A stretch of DNA of 21,796 nt from a bacterium (lineage in GTDB: Bacteria; JAMCPX01), in NCBI GenBank assembly GCA_021787655.1, contig JAJYLM010000013.1, positions 1-21,796 of the forward strand, written 5' to 3'. The first letter of the stretch is position 1. Every line of letters begins with the position of its first letter. Under the pieces are notes generated by a model. It ran no database searches and was not told where the DNA came from. It saw only the letters and a list, made by a program, of their open reading frames with translations. The position numbers and the translations under genes are program-made. Below are positions 7,331 through 14,962 of this stretch, in pieces.

Positions 7331-8047
7331 TCATGTCCGACGTTTCAGGAGAAAATCCCTGAACGCACGATCATGTTCGATTTGAAAGGACTCTTCGAAG
7401 CCTTTGTCCGTATTTCCGGTAAAGAATCCCTTGGTATACTCTACAGTTTCCGCAGGTGCCTGCACGATCGAGGTCCCTATGGCAAGTGCGCGTTCCATCA
7501 ACAGGTCCTCAGAGACAACCTCGCTGACCAGACCAATGCGGTATGCCTCCTGAGCTGTGATCTTCCTGCCGGTGAGACAGAGATCCCTGGCCCTCCCGTC
7601 GCCGATAATCCACCGCAGCGGCGTAAACAGCGGAGGAGCACCGAATTTAATCTCAGGATGTCCGAAGACCGCAGCATCGCTGCAGATCCGGACATCGCAC
7701 AGGACCGCGAGGTCCAGACCGCCGCCCAGCGCATGTCCCTGGATGGCTGCTATGACTGGTTTGGGAAATTTCCAGACCGCACGGTGATACGCTGCCGATG
7801 ATTCGAAGACTTCCTGCGCACGGTCGTGCTGCTGAAATTCCTGCAGGTCAAAACCTGCGCTGAACGTCCCGCCTGCACCGCACAGGATGACTGCACGGAC
7901 ACCGGGGGAAGTTTCCCAGTCATGGAGACACGCCAGAATCTCCTGCCGCATCAGCAGCGAGATGGCATTGCGTTTTTCAGGCCGGCTCAGCGTCAGCACG
8001 CATATTCCGTCATCTCGCCGGCCCACAAGGATCGTTTCGAACCCCAT
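7331..8047 (-). CDS. Enoyl-CoA hydratase/isomerase (crotonase) family protein
   Basis: Crotonase-fold protein, 238 residues from the ATG at 8047. The CoA/oxyanion segments are visible: SRPEKRNAI near the N-terminus, GAGGTFSAGFDL at about 57-68 and IQGHALGGGLDLAV at about 102-115. In classical hydratase two Glu residues do the acid/base work. Here the first is Asp112 (GGGLD for the usual GG.CE), while the second is retained as Glu132 in GHPEI. The GTQRL block after it is absent. The reaction may therefore be isomerisation, hydrolysis or hydration. A GTG at 8056, three bases after the upstream stop, is an alternative start; I prefer ATG because the family usually begins just before FETI. No clear Shine-Dalgarno is present, so translation is probably coupled to the upstream amidohydrolase. 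Confidence 0.88.
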   Translation of the reverse strand: MGFETILVGRRDDGICVLTLSRPEKRNAISLLMRQEILACLHDWETSPGVRAVILCGAGGTFSAGFDLQEFQQHDRAQEVFESSAAYHRAVWKFPKPVIAAIQGHALGGGLDLAVLCDVRICSDAAVFGHPEIKFGAPPLFTPLRWIIGDGRARDLCLTGRKITAQEAYRIGLVSEVVSEDLLMERALAIGTSIVQAPAETVEYTKGFFTGNTDKGFEESFQIEHDRAFRDFLLKRRT

Positions 8048-8059
8048 ACGCCGCACTCG

Positions 8060-9646
8060 TTATCGTGTTTTTCTGAGCACGGTCCCGGGAAGTGCCTTCG
8101 TGTGGAGGCCCTTGCTGACCACCGGGACGCCGTTGACAATGACCGTGTCGATACCTTTCGGATACACATGGGGACGGGCATAGGTGGCCAAATCTTCCAT
8201 GTGTTCGGGCGAGAACACGACGATATCGGCAAACCATCCCTCCTTGATCATGCCCCTGTCGTGAATGCCCGCACGCTGTGCAGGCAGCAGCGTCATCTTG
8301 TTAACCGCCTGCTCGAGGCTGAGGATGTTCGTCTTCACGAAGTCCGAAAAAACCCTGGGGTACGTGCCGTAGGACCTCGGGTGCGGTTTTCCTTCGAACA
8401 GGGGACCGTAATCAGCCCGCAGTCCTGCATCGGAACCGATCGACACGTACGGCTTTGCAAGGATGCGCCTGAGGTTGTCTTCATTCATGGCAAAGTAGAT
8501 CGCGGTTGTCATGAGCTTTTCCTGCAGCAGCAGGTGATACACCGCAGCGAGCGGCTCCATGCCGAGCTCCGACGCTATCTCGACGATATTTTTGCCTTCG
8601 AACTTCTTGTTCGCGTCCGTAAAGCACTGCGACAGCATGATGCGGGACAGAAAATCCTTCATGTCGCTGTGCTGTGCGTTTAATTCGGATTCGATCCTGC
8701 TCCTGACCGTTGTGTCCGAAAGCCGCTGGAGTGCTGCTTCCGTAGAATCAGCATAGACCCAGTCTGGCATGACCGAGGCGAGCCCTGTGTATGCGGACAG
8801 GTACGGGTACCGGTCCGCAGCAACGTCGACACCCTGCTGCTGCGCTGCTTCGATCAACCCGAACACCGTATCAATCTTGTGCCAGTTTTCCGGGTGCATG
8901 GTCTTCAGGTGGCTTATCTCGACCGGCAGACCTGCGTCCCTGCCGATGGCGAGCGCCTCTTCCACGGACTCCACGAGGGCCCTGCCTTCTGAGCGCATGT
9001 GCGTTGCATAGATACCCTTGTGGTCAGCCACGACCTTTGCAAGCTCTGTCACTTCCTGCGTATCCGCATATGCACCGGGCGTGTATGCCAGCCCTGTCGA
9101 CATGCCGATCGCTCCGGCCTCCATGGACTCCCTGACCAGGGTACGCATCCTGTCCAGCTGCGCACCCGTCGCCCTGCCGGCCGCCCTCCCCATGACCGAT
9201 CCGCGGATCGTTCCCTGGCCCACAAGCATGGCGTTGTTGACGGAACTGCCCTGTTGTTCGACCGTCTGAAAATAATCGGCAAGGCTCCTGATCTTCAGAC
9301 TGAGCCGGTAGCTGTCGTAGTACTGCTGTTCACGTTCCTCCTTGATCAGTCCGTCCACAGGCGCTATCGCATAGCCGCAGTTCCCGTTCACCTCCGTCGT
9401 AACACCCTGCCGGACCTTGCTCTCTGCGTACGGGTTCAGCAGGATGTGATAATCCGAGTGCGAATGAATGTCGACGAACCCCGGCGCCACGGTCATGCCT
9501 GCTGCATCGATGACGTCGTCAGCAGCGATACCGGTCTTCGATATGCGGCTGATCCTGTCCTTGTCCACCTCGATGTCCGCAGTAAAACCGGGAGCGCCGC
9601 TCCCGTCCACGAGAAAGGCGTTCCTGATGACATACCGTTCCTTCAT
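8060..9646 (-). CDS. N-acyl-D-amino-acid deacylase (D-aminoacylase)-like amidohydrolase
   Basis: Zinc amidohydrolase of the D-aminoacylase subfamily, 528 residues, a normal length. It would hydrolyse N-acyl-D-amino acids or related amides in the cytoplasm. Metal ligands are seen as HSHSD at 61-65 (His61, His63), Cys90 in NGNCGY, His216 in ATHMRSEG and His246 in ISHLK. The catalytic Asp is Asp406 in IGSDAG. The small beta-sandwich is built from both termini, as in the family: the N-terminal VDGSGAPGF and C-terminal ADIVVF and PH.YPKGI segments. There is no signal peptide. It sits 22 bases after the methyltransferase gene and directly before the crotonase gene, so it is likely in an operon. Related enzymes act on varied N-acyl compounds, so the exact substrate is open. 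Confidence 0.9.
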   Translation of the reverse strand: MKERYVIRNAFLVDGSGAPGFTADIEVDKDRISRISKTGIAADDVIDAAGMTVAPGFVDIHSHSDYHILLNPYAESKVRQGVTTEVNGNCGYAIAPVDGLIKEEREQQYYDSYRLSLKIRSLADYFQTVEQQGSSVNNAMLVGQGTIRGSVMGRAAGRATGAQLDRMRTLVRESMEAGAIGMSTGLAYTPGAYADTQEVTELAKVVADHKGIYATHMRSEGRALVESVEEALAIGRDAGLPVEISHLKTMHPENWHKIDTVFGLIEAAQQQGVDVAADRYPYLSAYTGLASVMPDWVYADSTEAALQRLSDTTVRSRIESELNAQHSDMKDFLSRIMLSQCFTDANKKFEGKNIVEIASELGMEPLAAVYHLLLQEKLMTTAIYFAMNEDNLRRILAKPYVSIGSDAGLRADYGPLFEGKPHPRSYGTYPRVFSDFVKTNILSLEQAVNKMTLLPAQRAGIHDRGMIKEGWFADIVVFSPEHMEDLATYARPHVYPKGIDTVIVNGVPVVSKGLHTKALPGTVLRKTR

Positions 9647-9668
9647 CGTCGCTGCTCCCGGCCCTGCA

Positions 9669-10235
9669 TCATTTCATTGCCAGGATGCCGTACTGACGAT
9701 CGCCGGACGGCCCCTTCACGACGATATCGAAATATTTTTTCAGCAGCGCGACGGCATCCTCGTAGGCGACCCTTTCTTCCAGCGGCGGTCCTGTCGGGCT
9801 CGGTTCCTTCTTATGATCGATGAGCAGAAGGCGGCCGTCGTCTTTCATGAGCCGCTTCAGCTCCATGATGAAGGCGTCGCGGTCCTCGGCCTCGTGGAAC
9901 ATGTTCACGTTGACCACCATGTCCGCGATCTTGTCGGCGAGCGGAATGCTCGCTTCATGGGAAAGGACCGGCCTGATATTGCGCACGGAGCGCTGTTCCA
10001 TTTCTTTTGCGAGAAGGCTGATCATGTCCTTCGACAGATCGACTGCATACACGAGTCCGTCGCTGCCGACGACCTGTGCGAGGGGAAACGAATAAAAACC
10101 CGTGCCGCAGCCCACATCGGCGACCACCATAGATTCAGCCGCACCGGCTGCCTTGATGATGACGTCCGGCTTTTCGTGCTCGAGACGCTGCGGGCTCGTG
10201 AGGTTGTGTGCATGTTCCGGATTAAATTTGTGCAT
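9669..10235 (-). CDS. Class I SAM-dependent methyltransferase
   Basis: Small class I methyltransferase, 188 residues from the ATG at 10235. Motif I is DVGCGTGF at 40-47, and the acidic residue after strand 2 lies in AVDLS at 64-68. NVNMFHE supplies the region after strand 4, and GRLLLIDHK is strand 5. The reading frame stays open to a TTG at 10274. I chose the ATG because MHKFNPEHAH is a typical N-terminus of this family and the longer version would overlap the promoter-like region. The Shine-Dalgarno is weak (AGAAG). The substrate is unknown; this type is often annotated as UbiE-like, but nothing here points to quinone synthesis. It leads the three-gene unit with the D-aminoacylase and crotonase genes. 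Confidence 0.88.
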   Translation of the reverse strand: MHKFNPEHAHNLTSPQRLEHEKPDVIIKAAGAAESMVVADVGCGTGFYSFPLAQVVGSDGLVYAVDLSKDMISLLAKEMEQRSVRNIRPVLSHEASIPLADKIADMVVNVNMFHEAEDRDAFIMELKRLMKDDGRLLLIDHKKEPSPTGPPLEERVAYEDAVALLKKYFDIVVKGPSGDRQYGILAMK

Positions 10236-10246
10236 AGACTTCTGTA

Positions 10247-10274
10247 AAGATAACCACGGTGCAGGGAGAGTCAA
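10247..10274 (-). promoter_or_regulatory. Possible promoter for the methyltransferase unit
   Basis: TTGACT (10274-10269), a 16-base spacer and TATCTT (10252-10247) are on the minus strand. Transcription would start within about ten bases of the ATG at 10235, giving an almost leaderless mRNA, in line with the weak Shine-Dalgarno there. The -10 match is only four of six. Confidence 0.28.
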
Positions 10275-10337
10275 CGCCGCGATCGGACGGCGTTTTGGCT
10301 GGAGAATGCGCAGGGGGCAGGATCGACCCGCCCCCTG
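10273..10337 (-). terminator. Two stem-loops after the dodecin gene
   Basis: Downstream of the dodecin stop are a perfect 8-bp stem CAGGGGGC/GCCCCCTG (10311-10318 with 10330-10337, 11-base loop) and a 7-bp stem AACGCCG/CGGCGTT (10273-10279 with 10288-10294). Neither has a T-run on the minus strand. They may mark the 3' end of the long minus-strand operon, but they are not canonical intrinsic terminators. Confidence 0.45.
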
Positions 10338-10351
10338 GAGTACAGGCGGTG

Positions 10352-10555
10352 TCAGTCCTCAAGAATAAAGGTGATGTTCATGGTGACGCGGTATTCGGAG
10401 ACTTTGCCGTCCTGGATCTTCGCCTTCTGCGATACGATCTCCGCCCCGGTCAGGTTCCTCAGTGTCTTGTTCGCCCTTCTCAGACCGTCGTTGAATGCCT
10501 CCTGCCAGCCCTTTGTGGATGACGCTACAACCTGTGTTACGCGTGCTACTGCCAT
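10352..10555 (-). CDS. Dodecin family protein
   Basis: Small 67-residue protein that matches dodecin along its whole length: beta-strand ARVTQVVASS, the amphipathic helix GWQEAFNDGLRRANKTLRNL, then two strands ending VTMNITFILED. Dodecins assemble into hollow dodecamers that store or buffer flavins. In flavin-binding dodecins a Trp follows the helix (for example LDWFEV). Here the segment is LTGAEIV, with Gly at that position and no aromatic nearby, so flavin stacking of the known kind is doubtful. Some bacterial dodecin-like proteins carry GAWV at this place; this one lacks that Trp as well. The GGAGGTG Shine-Dalgarno lies inside the end of pgsA and the ATG is one base after the pgsA stop, so translation is coupled. 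Confidence 0.9.
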   Translation of the reverse strand: MAVARVTQVVASSTKGWQEAFNDGLRRANKTLRNLTGAEIVSQKAKIQDGKVSEYRVTMNITFILED

Positions 10556-10556
10556 A

Positions 10557-11156
10557 TTACACCTCCGTTTTTAGTGTATGAGCGAAGTTTACGAAATAGT
10601 TGACCCCTGACCACATCGTTACGATCAGAGCAACCCATATGAACAGCATGCCCACCCTCTGAAAATCCACACCGAAATAGGTGTAGTGTATCAGGAGGCC
10701 GATGAGCGCGGCTATCTGAAAATTCGTCTTGTACTTTCCTTCGAGTGACGCCGGAATGATCAAACCGGAGCTGGCGGAGAGCGCGCGTAAACCGGTCACT
10801 GCGATCTCCCTGCCGACGATGAGGACCACGATCCACGCGTGGAGCCGGTCGATCGATACCAGCATGATCATGGTCGTGGCAATGAGGAGCTTGTCCGACA
10901 ACGGGTCGAGCAGCTTGCCGAGGTTCGTTGTTCCACCGTACTTCCGTGCAAAGAACCCGTCGAAAAAGTCCGTGAGTCCGCCGATGCCGAACAGGACCGC
11001 ACAGACAAAGCTTATCCACCTGAGCATACCGGGGTGCACAGGTGCGGTGTACCTGATCACCTCGAACAATACCACGATAAAGGGGATGATAAACACCCGC
11101 GACAGGCTGAGCAGGTTCGGGAGCGACTTCAAATCGCTGGAAAGGTCTTCACGCAT
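10557..11156 (-). CDS. pgsA: CDP-diacylglycerol-glycerol-3-phosphate 3-phosphatidyltransferase
   Basis: Integral membrane enzyme that makes phosphatidylglycerol phosphate from CDP-diacylglycerol and glycerol-3-phosphate, the committed step to phosphatidylglycerol and cardiolipin. The CDP-alcohol phosphotransferase signature D-x2-DG-x2-AR-x8-G-x3-D-x3-D is complete: Asp63, Asp66-Gly67, Ala70-Arg71, Gly80, Asp84 and Asp88. NLLSLSRVFIIP near the N-terminus is typical of PgsA. The 199-residue length and several hydrophobic segments agree. The start overlaps the end of the upstream TPR-AIM24 gene by eight bases. The family also includes phosphatidylserine and cardiolipin synthases, but the N-terminal pattern and size favour PgsA. 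Confidence 0.93.
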   Translation of the reverse strand: MREDLSSDLKSLPNLLSLSRVFIIPFIVVLFEVIRYTAPVHPGMLRWISFVCAVLFGIGGLTDFFDGFFARKYGGTTNLGKLLDPLSDKLLIATTMIMLVSIDRLHAWIVVLIVGREIAVTGLRALSASSGLIIPASLEGKYKTNFQIAALIGLLIHYTYFGVDFQRVGMLFIWVALIVTMWSGVNYFVNFAHTLKTEV

Positions 11157-12696
11157 CGATAAAAACCACTCCTTCCCCGTGGAATGAGATAGAGCCGCCG
11201 TCGCTGTAATGTCTGACCGCCGACTGGCGCGGGATCAGTTTTCCGTACCACCCGATGAGCGTGCTCAGCTTAATGGACAAAGGCTGCTCCGCTGAAACCC
11301 GGATGCTGTGCAGGCTTCCGTTCAGGCCGATGAACACATCTGCCGTGCCCCTGATCTGGGTCACGTTGATGGATTTGTCCGTCTGGATCTCCACCCTTCC
11401 GTTTTCCCACTCGAGGTCGCCCTGGAACGCCACAAACCGATCGTCGTCAAAAAACATGGATTCGTTTTTCAGGTTGAACTCACGCACAGCCGCATAGTCG
11501 CTCCTGAGCACGATGGCGCCTCTGCCGTACACGAGGACAATGGGATCGTCTTTCTTTTCGGCAAACAGGGACTTCGTGTCCCTGCCCCGGTACCGCTTGT
11601 ATGCCTGCTCGATCGTGAGCGTCTCTGCCAGAGACACGATTCCCTTGTCCCTGACGTACACCACGGTCCCGTTCAGGTTGAACTGGATCATGGAGTCGCT
11701 GATAAAACTGACAGGGGCGCTGAAGTGTACCAGCGCGGTTTTTTCCGCAAGCAGGTGCAGGCCGTCCTCAGCCTGCGCACCGGCGGGCTCCTGCCCATCC
11801 TGCTGCGCGGACTGCCGTTCTTCCCGCTGGGGAAAAGGTGCAGTTTCCTGCGCCATTGCCTGAGGGTCCCGCGCAGCCGGCTGTTCCTGCTCCGGTTCCC
11901 GGGGCTGCACCGGGGGCTGTTCTTCCGGCAGTGCACTGTGCTCCTCATCTGCTGCAGCGTTCTCGTTCATAATCTCCTGCTCGTCTGTGGCAGAAGGACC
12001 GCGTTCGGTCTCTATGGCCGGTTCTTCTGCGGCGGGTTCTGCGGGAAGCTGATGCCCGGACTCCTGCAGTGCTTCGAAGACCTGTGCTGGTGCCTGCATG
12101 GTTTCCTGCCCGTGCCCGGATTCCTGCTGCGCGGCTGGTTCCGGAATGTGTGCCCTCTCCTGATCGCCGGGGGCTTTTTCTTTCTCCATGACATCCTGTA
12201 CGACGTCCTCGGTCGACAGATCAGATTCGACAGGACCGCCCTTTTGTATCTTTTTTACGTAGTCATCCATCCCGGCCCTGGTAAACATCCCGATGGCTTC
12301 GTCCTTCTTACCGAGCTGGAGCAGCGCCTTCCCGTACAGCTTCAGAATTGTTTTGCTGTCCGGATCTTTCTGCAGGACAAAGGCAAACTCCTTGATCGCA
12401 TTATCCTGCTGGTTGTTCTTCAGATACGCCACGCCGAGGTTCGTGCGCAGGGAGATGGTCTGGGGATACCGTGCTATCAGTTCTTCGTAGATCTTGACGG
12501 CCCGGTTGTACTGTTCGAGCTTGAGCATGACGATTGCGAGAAGGTTGAGCGCCCTGTCGTCCGTCGGATTCGAATCGAGGACGCGCTCGATCTCTTCCTT
12601 GGCATCAACATAATTCTCCTCGGCAATATACTTTTTTGCCTTTTCGAGGGCTTTGTCATGCGTATTGTTCTGCGAAAGTCGCTTTATTCTGGCCAT
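11149..12696 (-). CDS. TPR protein with acidic Pro/Gln-rich linker and AIM24-like C-terminal domain
   Basis: Protein of 515 residues in three parts. Residues about 15-150 are tetratricopeptide repeats (for example KALEKAKKYIAEENYVDA, AVKIYEELIARYP, TNLGVAYLKNNQQDNAIKEF). Residues about 158-315 form a low-complexity linker rich in Glu, Gln, Pro and Ala. Residues about 318-515 are a beta-rich domain with the AIM24-like pattern: VLVYGRGAIVL, MFFDDDRFVAFQGDL, GLNGSLHSI and GWYGKLIP. The function is unknown; a scaffold at the envelope is a guess from neighbours. No signal peptide or membrane segment is seen. The open frame extends upstream to 12759, but ATG 12696 is preferred: it lies two bases after the transglycosylase stop with GAGGTGA as Shine-Dalgarno. 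The 3' end overlaps pgsA by eight bases. Confidence 0.82.
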   Translation of the reverse strand: MARIKRLSQNNTHDKALEKAKKYIAEENYVDAKEEIERVLDSNPTDDRALNLLAIVMLKLEQYNRAVKIYEELIARYPQTISLRTNLGVAYLKNNQQDNAIKEFAFVLQKDPDSKTILKLYGKALLQLGKKDEAIGMFTRAGMDDYVKKIQKGGPVESDLSTEDVVQDVMEKEKAPGDQERAHIPEPAAQQESGHGQETMQAPAQVFEALQESGHQLPAEPAAEEPAIETERGPSATDEQEIMNENAAADEEHSALPEEQPPVQPREPEQEQPAARDPQAMAQETAPFPQREERQSAQQDGQEPAGAQAEDGLHLLAEKTALVHFSAPVSFISDSMIQFNLNGTVVYVRDKGIVSLAETLTIEQAYKRYRGRDTKSLFAEKKDDPIVLVYGRGAIVLRSDYAAVREFNLKNESMFFDDDRFVAFQGDLEWENGRVEIQTDKSINVTQIRGTADVFIGLNGSLHSIRVSAEQPLSIKLSTLIGWYGKLIPRQSAVRHYSDGGSISFHGEGVVFIDA

Positions 12697-12698
12697 GC

Positions 12699-13304
12699 TC
12701 ACCTCTGCGAATATCCCTTCATTTTCCAAAAGGCCCTTAAGACCCTGGTCACATACCACTGTGTTTCCGGATACGGCGGTATACCCTTGTATCGTATCAC
12801 AGCATTCTCACCCGCATTGTAGGCCGCTATCGCCTTGATGTAATCACCGTTAAAAAGGGTAAACAGGTATTTAAAATACCGGACCCCTGCCTCGATGTTG
12901 TCTTTCGGCGTGTACAGGTTTCCGGCATCCATCGTCCGTGCGGTCGACGGCAGGAGCTGCATGAGCCCCACGGCGCCTGCCGACGAAATCGCGTACGGCA
13001 TGAAATTGCTCTCGACCTTGATCATCGCCATGATCAGCAGAGGATCGACACCGTACTTTTTCGCGATCCTGAAAACCCGGGCCTGAAGCTTCGACGGTGA
13101 GATCTGGGTGTGGTCGTACGACCCGGGGTCCCTGAATATAACCCTGTATCTCCCGGTCGTCGGCACATTCGTAAAGTGCACGACGTTGTTGTTGTCAACG
13201 TAGGAATAGATGTCCGCCCGGGCGGTCCCGGCGCCGGCCATCAGCACCTGCACTGTCAAAATGCCTGCAAGAAAAATCATGGTTTGACAGGAGGCTTGCT
13301 TCAT
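12699..13304 (-). CDS. Lytic transglycosylase, SLT family, with DUF4124-like N-terminal segment
   Basis: Exported murein lytic transglycosylase of 201 residues, cleaving the MurNAc-GlcNAc bond in peptidoglycan. Residues 1-30 are a signal peptide (hydrophobic core, TARA-D cleavage site). Residues 31-58 (DIYSYVDNNNVVHFTNVPT) resemble the DUF4124-like motif often fused to SLT domains. The SLT domain runs from about 79 to 193: KVESNF gives the catalytic Glu98, then SSAGAVGLMQLLPSTA, the NIEAGVRYF block and AIAAYNAGENAV. It begins five bases after argJ ends in reverse order of transcription logic: argJ lies downstream at 13310 as the preceding gene on this strand. Its stop is two bases before the TPR-AIM24 start. 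The two may work together at the cell wall. Confidence 0.92.
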   Translation of the reverse strand: MKQASCQTMIFLAGILTVQVLMAGAGTARADIYSYVDNNNVVHFTNVPTTGRYRVIFRDPGSYDHTQISPSKLQARVFRIAKKYGVDPLLIMAMIKVESNFMPYAISSAGAVGLMQLLPSTARTMDAGNLYTPKDNIEAGVRYFKYLFTLFNGDYIKAIAAYNAGENAVIRYKGIPPYPETQWYVTRVLRAFWKMKGYSQR

Positions 13305-13309
13305 ATCAC

Positions 13310-14500
13310 TCAGCTCGTATAGGTCGAATTGATGCGGACATAATCATACGTCAGATCGCAGGTCATAACGTTGAAGACCTTGTTCCCGGCGCCGAGGTCG
13401 ATGGTGAGCTGGATGGTCCTGTTCTTCATGGAATTCCTCACCTTCAGCAGGGCATCGTTGTCGATGCCTTTCCCGCTGTTGAACACGACCTGCTTGCCGA
13501 TCCAGATCTTCAGCGTGGATTCGTTCGCGTAGGAACACGCTGCCCCGACAGTCGCAACGATCCTGCCCCAGTTCGGGTCCTCCCCGAAAAATGCAGTCTT
13601 GATCAGCGGCGAATTTGCAAGCCTGAATGCGATCGTGCGGGCATCCTCTTCGGCCTTTGCACCCTGCACGTTGACCTCGATGACCTTGCTCGCACCCTCG
13701 CCGTCCTTGACCATTTTTTCAATAAGCTCCTTCGAAAGATCCATGAGCGCCTGTTCGAAAAGCTGGTAGTTCTTTCCGTCCTCTGCAATCGCATCGTTCT
13801 GCGCGAGGCCGTTCGCAAGGACCAGGACCGTGTCATTGGTGCTCATCTCGCCGTCGATCGTGATCCGGTTGAACGACCGGTCCGTCGCAGCGAGCAGGGC
13901 CTTCTTCAGCGCGGCCTGGGAAATCACTGCGTCCGAGGTGTAGAATGCCAGCATGGTCGCCATGTGCGGCTGGATCATCCCCGAACCCTTGACAAATCCG
14001 GTCAGGATCACCTCTTTGCCGTTGATCTTCAGCCTCCTTGAACCGTACTTTGGAACGGTATCGGTTGTCATGATCGCCCGGACGGCGTCCATGAACCCCT
14101 GCCGGGAGAGGTCGTTCTTCAGGGACGGTATCTGCGCGACGATCTTTTCGACCGGCAGCCTCCTCCCGATAACGCCGGTCGATGCAGTCAGCACCTCGTC
14201 GGATTTTACCTGGAAGCCTTTTGCATAGGCGTCGACAACCGCGTTGACGTCCTTGATGCCGTTCTGCCCTGTCGCCGCGTTGGCAACCCCGCTGTTCGCA
14301 ACGATGATCCGCTTCGTTCCCTTCCTGAGATGGTTCATCGTAACGGTGACCGGAGCGGCCTTGATTGCATTCGTGGTGAACATGCCTGCTGCGACTGCGG
14401 GTGCTTCCGAATAAATGATGGCAAGGTCCTTCTTGCCGTCGGTCTTTATCCCGCTCGCAGCCCCCGCGTATAAAAAGCCTTTTGGTAGTGATAGTGCCAT
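13310..14500 (-). CDS. argJ: Bifunctional glutamate N-acetyltransferase/amino-acid acetyltransferase ArgJ
   Basis: ArgJ moves the acetyl group from N-acetylornithine to glutamate in the cyclic arginine pathway; many bacterial forms also use acetyl-CoA. From ATG 14500 the protein has 396 residues. The N-terminal part shows KGFLYAGAASGIK and MFTTNAIKAAPV, then ANSGVANAATG. The autocatalytic cleavage site is Ala181-Thr182 within KGSGMIQPHMATML, where Thr becomes the nucleophile of the beta chain. PNWGRI, typical of the family, is in the C-terminal part. A TTG at 14506 is also in frame, but AAGGAAGG lies six bases from the ATG and directly against the TTG, so ATG is right. The gene starts two bases after the DUF2889 stop. 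No other arg gene is in the window. Confidence 0.95.
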   Translation of the reverse strand: MALSLPKGFLYAGAASGIKTDGKKDLAIIYSEAPAVAAGMFTTNAIKAAPVTVTMNHLRKGTKRIIVANSGVANAATGQNGIKDVNAVVDAYAKGFQVKSDEVLTASTGVIGRRLPVEKIVAQIPSLKNDLSRQGFMDAVRAIMTTDTVPKYGSRRLKINGKEVILTGFVKGSGMIQPHMATMLAFYTSDAVISQAALKKALLAATDRSFNRITIDGEMSTNDTVLVLANGLAQNDAIAEDGKNYQLFEQALMDLSKELIEKMVKDGEGASKVIEVNVQGAKAEEDARTIAFRLANSPLIKTAFFGEDPNWGRIVATVGAACSYANESTLKIWIGKQVVFNSGKGIDNDALLKVRNSMKNRTIQLTIDLGAGNKVFNVMTCDLTYDYVRINSTYTS

Positions 14501-14502
14501 AC

Positions 14503-14961
14503 TCAACCTTCCTTAAAAACAATACATGTGTTCTTTAAATACGGCATAACGTTTGCAATCCTTTCCTGTTCGCTGAGATTCTTCTTCTTGTCCACCGTTC
14601 CATACCCCGCCCTTACCCCTATTAGCATGGATGAGGAAAATCTCATAGCATTTTGTATAATCTCGACAAGGTGCGTACATCCGGCTGCATGGCCAAGACG
14701 GTCCGCGATCTGCTTGTTGATGCCCCGTTCGACCTTCAGACCTACGATGGAGCGGATGTTGACCAGCGCGTTCGGGCAGCCGGTATAGGGTACGCGCACC
14801 ATCTTAGCATCCGCATTGACGATCTGGCGGGATGTCAGGTCGATGGTTATCTCGGTGCTGATGCTGTGGTGCAGGTCCAGCAGCGTCGCAGTGACGACGA
14901 CCGTGTTCTGATCGATCGTGTGCAGGCGTATGTTGATGTTCCTCTCGTACACGTCGTTCAT
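14503..14961 (-). CDS. DUF2889 family protein, function unknown
   Basis: Protein of 152 residues matching the DUF2889 pattern as I remember it: an N-terminal strand pair with LLDLHHSIS (Asp29, His31), EITIDL and IVNADAKMVRVPYTGCPNA, then the GCTHLVEII segment with Cys95 and His97. The conserved Asp, His and Cys residues suggest a metal or substrate site, but no activity is established that I know of. The open frame extends to 15009. I chose ATG 14961 because it lies one base after the stop of the Zn-ribbon gene with GGAGG nine bases upstream, and the extension MTWETSGSSRQRRRAD has no family character. It sits between the thiolase/DUF35 pair and argJ, tightly coupled to both sides. Confidence 0.82.
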   Translation of the reverse strand: MNDVYERNINIRLHTIDQNTVVVTATLLDLHHSISTEITIDLTSRQIVNADAKMVRVPYTGCPNALVNIRSIVGLKVERGINKQIADRLGHAAGCTHLVEIIQNAMRFSSSMLIGVRAGYGTVDKKKNLSEQERIANVMPYLKNTCIVFKEG

Positions 14962-14962
14962 G

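Noticed and set aside
7037..7334. Two short minus-strand open frames in the spacer before the radical SAM gene
   Set aside because: No Shine-Dalgarno and no recognisable pattern; one covers the promoter candidate. A small peptide substrate for the radical SAM enzyme was considered, but neither has a conserved-looking leader or core.
7301..7335. GGTTCAG-containing stretch considered as a tRNA T-arm
   Set aside because: No cloverleaf could be folded around it on either strand.
8999..9823. 274-residue plus-strand open frame
   Set aside because: It is antisense to the D-aminoacylase and methyltransferase genes, with Arg/His-rich composition typical of a shadow frame in GC-rich DNA.
11308..12822. 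504-residue plus-strand open frame
   Set aside because: It is opposite the TPR-AIM24 gene, whose codons, Shine-Dalgarno and domains are convincing; the plus-strand translation is rich in Cys, His and Leu with no family pattern.
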